DNA of 39,354 bases from JAZRZI01 sp045601325 (GTDB taxonomy: Bacteria > Bacillota_I > Bacilli_A > RFN20 > CAG-826), in contig JAZRZI010000014.1 in the NCBI GenBank assembly GCA_045601325.1, forward strand, positions 1-39,354, given 5' to 3'. Position numbers and translations under genes: made by a program. Shown here in pieces: positions 33,283 through 39,354 of this stretch (position 1 is the stretch's first letter; every line of letters begins with the position of its first letter). Below the pieces are notes generated by a model. The model searched no databases and was not told the origin of the DNA. It saw nothing but the letters and a program-made list of their open reading frames with translations.

Positions 33283-33933
33283 ATGAAAAACAAATATCTA
33301 AGTGCGTTTGTTAAAGGAATATATGCAGGCTTAGCCATTGGGCTAGGTTCTTTCCTTTTCGTGTTATGCTCTAGATTCTCTAATAAAGCTTTAGGCTCAT
33401 TCTTATTTGGTATTGGACTCACTCTTGTTTGCACATTAGGTTTATTCCTTTACACAGGTAAAATTGCTTACATTACAAATAACAAAAATAAGAAAAGTTA
33501 TTCCTTACAACTTCTACTAGGTTGGTTAGGAAACCTTGTAGGCGCATGCGCTTTAGGATATTTAACTTTATTAGTGTGCAAAATATGTCATTTCGATAAT
33601 ATGATTAATTCCGCCAATAAAGTTGCATCTTCTAGATTTATTGATTTAGGTAATGGAGGTGCAAAGAGCTATTTAACATTTATCAAATCAATATTCTGTG
33701 GAACATGCGTTTATTTAGCGGTCAATAATTTCAAAACAAAAAATCCATTTATCTTTAGACTATTATTCTTACTCTTCAATGTATTCGTATTTGTCTATGG
33801 AGGATTCGAACACTGCATCGCAAATATGTACTACATATCATTCGCTAATGCATGGAACATTCAAACCATAGTAAATGTATTGTTAGTTACACTTGGTAAC
33901 TCAGTGGGTGCAATAGTTATTAACGCTTTATAA
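33283..33933 (+). CDS. Formate/nitrite transporter (FNT) family protein
   Basis: The 216-residue protein has about six membrane helices. GGFEHCIANMYYIS near residue 168 is the highly conserved FNT segment whose His lies in the anion pore, and the N-terminal FVKGIYAGLAIGLGSFLF matches the first FNT helix. It is shorter than the usual 250-280 residues, mainly in loops. FNT channels pass formate, nitrite or hydrosulfide; the substrate is not deducible. The operon link to a LemA protein is unusual. It ends 7 nt before the convergent dehydrogenase gene. Confidence 0.85.
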   Translation: MKNKYLSAFVKGIYAGLAIGLGSFLFVLCSRFSNKALGSFLFGIGLTLVCTLGLFLYTGKIAYITNNKNKKSYSLQLLLGWLGNLVGACALGYLTLLVCKICHFDNMINSANKVASSRFIDLGNGGAKSYLTFIKSIFCGTCVYLAVNNFKTKNPFIFRLLFLLFNVFVFVYGGFEHCIANMYYISFANAWNIQTIVNVLLVTLGNSVGAIVINAL

Positions 33934-33940
33934 TTGTAAA

Positions 33941-35299
33941 TTAATCTCGATAGTAAAGGTCTCTTGTGTAGACCTTTTCTTTTACCTTATCAAGGGTGTG
34001 CTCATATCTATTCGCGATGATTAAATCCGACTTGATTTCTAATTCTTTAAAAGAAACACCATCTTTGTAATTTGGTTCATAGATGATGATTGATGCACCA
34101 CTATCTTTAAGGAAATTAATGACATCAAATATAGAAGCTGCTCTAAAGTTATCAGAGCCAGATTTCATTGTTAATCTATAAACGCCAATAACAATATCTT
34201 TAATATCTTTATTAGTTTTTATCTTTGCAATTTCGATAATCTTATTAGCAATATATTTCTTACGGGTGATATTGCTTTCAACAATAGACTTAATCAAATC
34301 ATTAGGAACATCTTTATAGGAACTTTCAAGTTGCTTTGTGTCCTTAGGCAAACAATATCCACCATAACCAAAAGATGGGTTGTTATAGTAATCACCAATA
34401 CGTGGATCTAAAGATATACCTCTAACAATATCGTTTGTGTTTAACTTTTTAGATTCCGCATATGTATCTAATTCGTTAAAATACGCCACTCTCATGGCTA
34501 AATATGCATTGGCAAATAATTTAACCGACTCTGCTTCATACGCGCCCATAACGAGCGTTTCGACGTCTTTTCTCAAGGATATATCCTTAAGGATGCTACT
34601 AAAAATGCACGCTTTATATTTTGAAGCATCATTTGAACATCCAATAATGATTCTAGAAGGATATAAATTATCATAGATGGAATGTCCTTCTCTTAAAAAT
34701 TCTGGAGAAAAAATAATATCTTTATAATTCTTTTCTTTAGATATTTTATGAGTGTAACCTAATGGAACAGTTGATTTAATCACTATCATCGCTTTGCTAT
34801 TAAACTCAATTACTTTATCAATGACAATTTCAATTGATGATGTATCAAAGAAATTAATGCCACTATCAAAGTTTGTAGGAGTGGCAATCACAATATAGTC
34901 AGCATCTTTAAAAGACTCATATGACGTTGTAGCGGTTAAACTATTACTCATATACTTATCGATATCAGGATCATAAAAAGGGGAAATATGTTTATTTATC
35001 ATTTCTACTTTATAGCTATCAATATCGATAACAGTAACATCATGATGTTTTGAAAATAAACACGCTAAAGATAGTCCAACATATCCTGCGCCAACAACGG
35101 AAATCTTGTATCTTTTAGAAAGAACTACATGTTCCTTTTTATAATTATTAAGTTTTTCGCATATATATGCATATTTAATATTTGTTTTATAAATGACATC
35201 ATTTTCATATCTTTTGTATGTTCTTAAAGGAACATTTAAAAATGTTGATGCTTCGATTTGCGTGAGACCTTTTAATATACGAATATCTTTTAATTCCAT
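33941..35299 (-). CDS. ugd: UDP-glucose 6-dehydrogenase with N-terminal XRE HTH domain
   Basis: Residues 1-50 are an HTH module (MELKDIRI, LTQIEAS, VPLRTYKRYEN). From about residue 63 it is a short-form UDP-sugar dehydrogenase: VVGAGYVGLSLACLF (NAD loop), FSPEFLREG, DNLYPSRIIIG, and GYGGYCLPKDTKQL with the catalytic Cys, all close to E. coli Ugd. It should oxidise UDP-glucose to UDP-glucuronate for surface glycans. I chose the ATG at 35299 because it aligns with the other two HTH fusions and the -10 box ends 6 nt before it; the ATG at 35317 lies within the promoter. Confidence 0.9.
   Translation of the reverse strand: MELKDIRILKGLTQIEASTFLNVPLRTYKRYENDVIYKTNIKYAYICEKLNNYKKEHVVLSKRYKISVVGAGYVGLSLACLFSKHHDVTVIDIDSYKVEMINKHISPFYDPDIDKYMSNSLTATTSYESFKDADYIVIATPTNFDSGINFFDTSSIEIVIDKVIEFNSKAMIVIKSTVPLGYTHKISKEKNYKDIIFSPEFLREGHSIYDNLYPSRIIIGCSNDASKYKACIFSSILKDISLRKDVETLVMGAYEAESVKLFANAYLAMRVAYFNELDTYAESKKLNTNDIVRGISLDPRIGDYYNNPSFGYGGYCLPKDTKQLESSYKDVPNDLIKSIVESNITRKKYIANKIIEIAKIKTNKDIKDIVIGVYRLTMKSGSDNFRAASIFDVINFLKDSGASIIIYEPNYKDGVSFKELEIKSDLIIANRYEHTLDKVKEKVYTRDLYYRD
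33955..33984 (+). terminator. Plus-strand terminator inside the ugd coding region
   Basis: AAAGGTCT-N7-AGACCTTT then TCTTTT reads as a terminator on plus. It lies within the last codons of the convergent ugd gene and would end the LemA/FNT operon. Confidence 0.65.
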
Positions 35300-35305
35300 A
35301 TTTAA

Positions 35306-35334
35306 AGAATATAACATTAGTTATTAATACTCAA
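35306..35334 (-). promoter_or_regulatory. Promoter of HTH-ugd
   Basis: TTGAGT (35329-35334) and TATTCT (35306-35311) on minus are 17 nt apart. The -10 ends 6 nt before the ATG at 35299, implying a leaderless mRNA. Confidence 0.65.
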
Positions 35335-35341
35335 GAAAAAG

Positions 35342-35354
35342 TGCCATTTTGGCA
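35342..35354. promoter_or_regulatory. 13-bp inverted repeat upstream of HTH-ugd -35
   Basis: TGCCA-N3-TGGCA lies 7 bp upstream of the -35 hexamer. It has the same layout and position as the repeat at 7031-7043. Confidence 0.55.
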
Positions 35355-35365
35355 TTTTAGTGCAA

Positions 35366-35392
35366 AAGAAAAGCCAAGCTCTTGGCTTGGCT
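35366..35392 (-). terminator. Terminator of lipoprotein gene 1
   Basis: AGCCAAGC-N5-GCTTGGCT then TTTCTTTT on the minus strand. Confidence 0.82.
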
Positions 35393-35404
35393 AGTTGAGC
35401 TTAA

Positions 35405-36568
35405 TTATTCCAATGTAATTTCAGCGAGCAATGGTAAGTATTCAGAGAAATCAGGGAATGAAATCTTTTGTGGGCCGTATTCGAATACTGTGGATTCATC
35501 AATTTCAAATAATGCTTTTGTGGAATTGCCCCAGTCATCAGTGTATTTTGTTTCTTCGCCATATTCATAATGATAGTCAGAAACGGATGAACCTTGGAGT
35601 TTGCCTTTAAGACCAATTGATTTTAATAAACCATCTTCGCCAAATAAGATGGCGAGAGAGAATTGAGAATCATCAGAAATCTCAACGTTAAGAGAATCAG
35701 TATCTGTTGGATCTTCATTGTGGACTTCATTTGTTTCAAGTTCTTTGAATAATTGGTTAGGAATAGTAATACCAATACCTAATGAACCATCATCATATTC
35801 CTTAACTGTTACGAGGTCATATTTGAATTCGATTTCAGCTTCAGCAAGTTCATAAATGAAGTTAGCAAATGTTGATCCTACTTCTTGGAAACTTTCAACT
35901 GGAATTTCTGGAAGTACAACTGTTTCTGCATCTTCGTCGTTAATAATTTGGACATAGGATTTACGGAAGATTTGATCTAAGAATTCTTGTGGAATTTCTT
36001 CTCCAATTTCCTTTTGAAGCATTTCTAACGCAAAGTTTTTGATTGTTTTGTTAGATAAGTCAACGTAAAGGTTCTTTTCATTTAAATAAAGACTTGTGGA
36101 TAACTTTGAGAAAGAGAAAGCAGTTGAAGTATCGTAATCGTGATTAAGGTTATCAGTGTAAGATTGATTTACATCAAGACCTACATCTTTAAGAGTGAGA
36201 GCAGCTTTAAGACCACCAAGTTTGCCACCTAAACCACCGGCAGCTACGGTAATAGAACCGCTTGCTTTAACTTTGATATTTTCTTCATTATCTTCGTTAT
36301 AAGATGGGTATTCTTCATTACTTTCATACCTAGTATTTTTAACATCTAAATTAAACTTACTAATTGTTTCGGTGATTTTAATACCTGTTCCTAAGCCAGT
36401 ATAAGTTGCTTGACATGCTCTAGCTAATTTTCCCGCTAAGGACAATGCACCATCTTCGGTAGACATGTCAATTTCTTTGCCACCTTTTGGAAGAGCGCTA
36501 TAGTTTTTATTGCCACAGCCCGTGAGCATCATAGCGACCAAAGGTAACATAAATACTTTTTTGTTCAT
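35405..36568 (-). CDS. Array lipoprotein 1 (LP-x-GG-K family)
   Basis: The 387-residue protein has a signal peptide with lipobox MLTGC (Cys 18) and, nine residues later, LPKGGKEI, a signature shared with the next two genes. The mature protein is acidic and strand-rich with a Gly-rich GGLGGKLGGLKA segment near residue 110 and a C-terminal ISFPDFSEYLP. No known domain is recognised. It should be anchored outside the membrane. AAAGGAG precedes the ATG and a terminator follows the stop, so it is a separate unit. Confidence 0.82.
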   Translation of the reverse strand: MNKKVFMLPLVAMMLTGCGNKNYSALPKGGKEIDMSTEDGALSLAGKLARACQATYTGLGTGIKITETISKFNLDVKNTRYESNEEYPSYNEDNEENIKVKASGSITVAAGGLGGKLGGLKAALTLKDVGLDVNQSYTDNLNHDYDTSTAFSFSKLSTSLYLNEKNLYVDLSNKTIKNFALEMLQKEIGEEIPQEFLDQIFRKSYVQIINDEDAETVVLPEIPVESFQEVGSTFANFIYELAEAEIEFKYDLVTVKEYDDGSLGIGITIPNQLFKELETNEVHNEDPTDTDSLNVEISDDSQFSLAILFGEDGLLKSIGLKGKLQGSSVSDYHYEYGEETKYTDDWGNSTKALFEIDESTVFEYGPQKISFPDFSEYLPLLAEITLE

Positions 36569-36644
36569 AATTTAAATCTCCTTTAAATTTCCTATATCAT
36601 ATAACAATAATTTGGAAATTACAAATTATCTCATTATTTGCAAC

Positions 36645-36669
36645 AAAAAAGCCAAGCACTAAGCTTGGC
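36645..36669 (-). terminator. Terminator of lipoprotein gene 2
   Basis: GCCAAGC-N5-GCTTGGC then TTTTTT on the minus strand. Confidence 0.85.
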
Positions 36670-36691
36670 CTTATAAGTAAGATTAATGGAA

Positions 36692-37969
36692 TTATTTAAT
36701 TGGAAGAGCTTTTAAATCAAGTTCCATGAAGCCATCTAAATTAGGAAGTTTAACTTCTGGTGGTTCGAAATTAAATGTCAATCCAACTGAAGCATCGAAC
36801 TTATATTGTTCAATTGTTTGACTCCAATGATTTGAATAACCATCAAACCAAGCATCTTCCATATCGAAGTCGGCACTAACTTGAACGCCGATTGATGAAA
36901 GATATAAATCTTTACTGAATAAAAGTGTAACAGTTAACCAAGAATCATCAGAAAGTTTTCTAACACTTGTGGATAAATCACCATCACCATAGATTTCATA
37001 GTAGTCTCTATTATATTGTCTTGGATCGAATTGGCTAAATTCTGCACCTGTAATTGTGCCTTGAATACCGATGCTATTGTCATCATAAATTCTACATGTG
37101 AACATATCTGAGAACATATTAGAGTATTCAGCGAGTTCAGACTCAGGATATAATTCTGGATTTAATAATCCTGCGAATTGATCTCCAGGTTTAATTTCAG
37201 CTAACATTGTTGAATATCGACGAATATTATCGTTGATTGGTCTAAGTAATGCATCTTCAGGAATAAGATTGGAAATTGATAATTTATTTGCAACGATTGG
37301 AATGAGTGAAATGAATGCATTTGGTTGTCCAAAATCGTAGAATGCTGCTGTAAAGATTGGTGCAAGAGCGCCTAAGTAATCTTCGTGATTTTCAGCATCG
37401 ATAAATACAACACCATCATAGAAATATGCACCTAATTTTGCGTTCTTTGGTGATACATTGAATGTTCCATGTTTGTTATCTTCTGGGTATCTTGTATCTT
37501 CTAATTTGTAGTCGTAAGAAAAATTGCCAGAAACTTTGGAATCTAGTTTTGCGTTTATGCTACCAATTTTACCACCCAATCCCCAAGCATTGATATCAAA
37601 GCTGAGGTTGAAATCATCAGTGCCAATGCTAACTGATTCAATATCAACGCTTTTGCCTTCATTTCTAACATATTGGTTTCTAGCGTTGTTATATTCTTCA
37701 TCGCTAAGATTTCTTTCGTGCTTATTTGCATACAAGAAACTGCCATTAAAATGTTCAATTGATAAACCGAGTTGAACTTTCGATAATAAAGCGTCGACAG
37801 ATTTGACAAGGCCTTCATTGATAAGGTCAGCAAAATTTGCTAAGTCCGCTTCATCTTCAATATTTACATCACGACCACCTTTTGGTAATTCATAAATGTT
37901 TGTCTTTTTAACTCCACATCCTGCTACTAGAGTGACGAGAGGTAAGACTAATAAAAATTTCTTTTTCAT
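36692..37969 (-). CDS. Array lipoprotein 2 (LP-x-GG-K family)
   Basis: The protein of about 425 residues has lipobox LVAGC followed by LPKGGRDV, then a Gly-rich WGLGGKIGS segment and a C-terminal PPEVKLPNLDGFMELDL. The last motif recurs almost unchanged in the partial gene at the window end. It is acidic and predicted extracytoplasmic. I use the ATG at 37967-37969, which has AAGGAG 8 nt upstream; the frame extends 5' to 38026 with untypical residues. Function unknown. Confidence 0.82.
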   Translation of the reverse strand: MKKKFLLVLPLVTLVAGCGVKKTNIYELPKGGRDVNIEDEADLANFADLINEGLVKSVDALLSKVQLGLSIEHFNGSFLYANKHERNLSDEEYNNARNQYVRNEGKSVDIESVSIGTDDFNLSFDINAWGLGGKIGSINAKLDSKVSGNFSYDYKLEDTRYPEDNKHGTFNVSPKNAKLGAYFYDGVVFIDAENHEDYLGALAPIFTAAFYDFGQPNAFISLIPIVANKLSISNLIPEDALLRPINDNIRRYSTMLAEIKPGDQFAGLLNPELYPESELAEYSNMFSDMFTCRIYDDNSIGIQGTITGAEFSQFDPRQYNRDYYEIYGDGDLSTSVRKLSDDSWLTVTLLFSKDLYLSSIGVQVSADFDMEDAWFDGYSNHWSQTIEQYKFDASVGLTFNFEPPEVKLPNLDGFMELDLKALPIK

Positions 37970-38032
37970 AGTAAAATCTCCTTTTTTGAGCCTAATAATC
38001 ATATACTGCGTATTTTTAAAAAACAACAGTAA

Positions 38033-39142
38033 CTAATTTAAAAATGATGAAACATCAACAAAGTTGAATTTCGAAAAATCCGGAAAATCTAGATTCGATG
38101 CGCCATAATTTAAATTTATCGAACATTTAATTTTTATATTAGATTTTACTTCTTTAGAGTATTCACATGAATAAGTCAAATCATCACTAGTGGTTTTATA
38201 TTCATAGAGCGATTCATAATTCATATTTAAATCTATATCAAGAGACGACAAACGTGATTCTTCATCAAACATCGCTACTACATTAGCATATGAATCATTA
38301 TTTACTTTCGCATAATCGCTATCGCCATCAAAAGAGAAGTCGTAAGCGATTAAATCGTTAAGACCGTTTGAATCTGCGTAAAGCTTTAGACCATAGCTTG
38401 ATCCTTCATATTCTTTATAAGTGTTAATAAAGCTTTTGTTCATAAGTGGATTAATAATTGATAGTCCTTCACTGATAACATCAAAACTATCACTATCAAT
38501 TTCAGGAAGTTTTATATCAGGTATCTCCAATCCCCCAATAGCGGTTTTACCTTTCAATAATGAGATAGCGGTTCTAACTGTTGATTCATTAATTTCTGTC
38601 TTTAACGCAAAAGATAAGATTTTAGATAAAGGTCCAGGGAGAGAGTTCTTTGTGTTTGAATCGCTTAAATCTAAATAAGGAATGCCTTTATCTAAATATG
38701 CACTTAAAGATGTTTTAACGAATGAATAATCCTCTTTGTTACCATCTCTAGTTATCGTAACAGTGCTTTGCATATTATTAAAAGATGCCGCCATTTGTAA
38801 ACTATCAGTATCATTTATCGGGAAATTGACACCTAATGAAATATTGCCTTTTGAGTTTTTAATTGTTATATCGCTATTTTCAATTTGTTCGCCATTTTCT
38901 TTTTCATTAGTTAAATGATGCAAATTAAAAGCATCTAGCTTAGCGTTAAGAGAAAATCCAGTATTTAAATCATCATAGCTTTTAGCAATGGACGAAGCAA
39001 TTCTTTGATAGACTGTATCAGCGGTATCTTGTGATTCAATCACGATTTCTTTTCCTCCTTCAGGCAAATCAATAAGCTCATTGCCGTTACAAGAAGTAAG
39101 GAAAACGCAGCAAACTAAGAGTGGTAAACATCTATTTTTCAT
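38033..39142 (-). CDS. Array lipoprotein 3 (LP-x-GG-K family)
   Basis: The 369-residue protein has signal peptide and lipobox FLTSC, then LPEGGKEI eight residues after the Cys. It is Ser-, Asn- and Asp-rich, with a C-terminal LDFPDFSKFNF like lipoprotein 1. It lacks the Gly-rich GGLGGK segment. No ribosome site is evident; TATATT at 39155-39160 lies 12 nt before the ATG, so the leader may be about 5 nt. There is no terminator before lipoprotein 2, so the two may be co-transcribed. Function unknown. Confidence 0.8.
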   Translation of the reverse strand: MKNRCLPLLVCCVFLTSCNGNELIDLPEGGKEIVIESQDTADTVYQRIASSIAKSYDDLNTGFSLNAKLDAFNLHHLTNEKENGEQIENSDITIKNSKGNISLGVNFPINDTDSLQMAASFNNMQSTVTITRDGNKEDYSFVKTSLSAYLDKGIPYLDLSDSNTKNSLPGPLSKILSFALKTEINESTVRTAISLLKGKTAIGGLEIPDIKLPEIDSDSFDVISEGLSIINPLMNKSFINTYKEYEGSSYGLKLYADSNGLNDLIAYDFSFDGDSDYAKVNNDSYANVVAMFDEESRLSSLDIDLNMNYESLYEYKTTSDDLTYSCEYSKEVKSNIKIKCSINLNYGASNLDFPDFSKFNFVDVSSFLN

Positions 39143-39165
39143 ATTTATATTTTTAATATAAGCAA

Positions 39166-39193
39166 CAAAAAAGTCAAGCGGTTAAGCCTGACT
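39166..39193 (-). terminator. Terminator of the partial fourth lipoprotein gene
   Basis: AGTCAGGC-N6-GCTTGACT (one G-T pair) then TTTTTT on the minus strand. Confidence 0.8.
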
Positions 39194-39214
39194 TAATTTA
39201 TATTTTCTAACAAA

Positions 39215-39354
39215 TTAGAATGGAAGATCGTTTAAATCTAATTCGATGAAGTTAGATAAATTAGGAAGTTTAACTTCTGGTGGATTGAAATCAAATGTTA
39301 AGCCAACTGAACCAGCAGCTTCAAAATCATATAAACTATGGCTGAAGTATGCAT
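39215..39354 (-). CDS. Array lipoprotein 4, C-terminal end only (cut by window edge)
   Basis: The minus frame ending in TAA at 39215-39217 encodes a C-terminus with NPPEVKLPNLSNFIELDL, nearly identical to that of lipoprotein 2. The DNA shares an exact 27-nt run with it (39257-39283 against 36737-36763). The start lies beyond the window. It extends the tandem array to at least four members. Confidence 0.8.
   Translation of the reverse strand, partial: AYFSHSLYDFEAAGSVGLTFDFNPPEVKLPNLSNFIELDLNDLPF

Noticed and set aside
1..39354. CRISPR array, prophage or integrative element
   Set aside because: No regularly spaced repeats, phage structural genes or integrase were seen; the only mobile gene is the partial transposase at the left edge.

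Overview
The window comes from an AT-rich, low-GC Firmicute, most like the uncultured gut or rumen Bacilli/Mollicutes-related lineages. This rests on gene content and style: short AT-rich intergenic gaps, classical GGAGG ribosome sites mixed with apparently leaderless starts, many small lipoproteins with an L-x-G-C lipobox, tRNAs with encoded CCA, and frequent U-tailed terminators. The code appears standard: Trp codons I read are TGG and I saw no in-frame TGA. I cannot name a species.

Layout. 1-810: the 5' part of an IS-type transposase (minus strand, cut by the window edge), a stem-loop over its ribosome site, and a 41-codon orphan ORF. 811-6967 (minus): a surface-sugar region with CapE-, CapF- and CapG-type enzymes of UDP-N-acetyl-L-fucosamine synthesis, an ABC exporter and a mutarotase-like protein. 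7111-12806: a small lipoprotein, the ferrous iron system feoA-feoB-FeoB-associated protein, a Crp/Fnr regulator, and a divergent substrate-binding lipoprotein plus permease. 12835-17214 (minus): a membrane protein, a helical protein, a Cof-type HAD phosphatase, metK behind an S-box-like riboswitch, and pduL with a TSCPD protein. 17342-20008 (plus): mgtE, tRNA-Leu(GAG) and two paralogous four-helix membrane proteins. 20161-24723 (minus): an HTH-nucleotidyltransferase, an M3 peptidase, gpmI and a LemA-like protein. 24818-33933 (plus): a HAD phosphatase, an S1-domain protein, pgi, five tRNAs (Val, Tyr, Gln, Lys, Leu), a lipid kinase with plsC, a choline-kinase-like protein, and an operon of a large membrane protein, a zinc-ribbon LemA and a formate/nitrite-channel-like protein. 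33941-39354 (minus): an HTH-fused UDP-glucose dehydrogenase and a tandem array of at least four related lipoproteins, the last cut by the window edge.

The most unusual content is a set of three proteins that begin with the same type of XRE helix-turn-helix module (about 50 residues, starting at Met1) joined to different enzymes: a UDP-GlcNAc 4,6-dehydratase (5774-6967), a UDP-glucose 6-dehydrogenase (33941-35299) and a nucleotidyltransferase (20161-20631). The two sugar-nucleotide genes each carry a 13-bp inverted repeat of the form TGCMA-N3-TKGCA placed 7-8 bp upstream of the -35 hexamer. The nucleotidyltransferase gene has two CACAT-type inverted repeats at its promoter. I infer sugar-nucleotide enzymes that may control their own transcription, possibly in response to substrate or product. 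This is a hypothesis.

Other points: a TGTGA-N6-TCACA site centred at -41.5 of a predicted promoter beside a Crp-type regulator whose recognition helix suits it, paired operator-like repeats at feoA, a compact S-box variant, and several genes whose -10 box lies 6-7 nt before the start codon.
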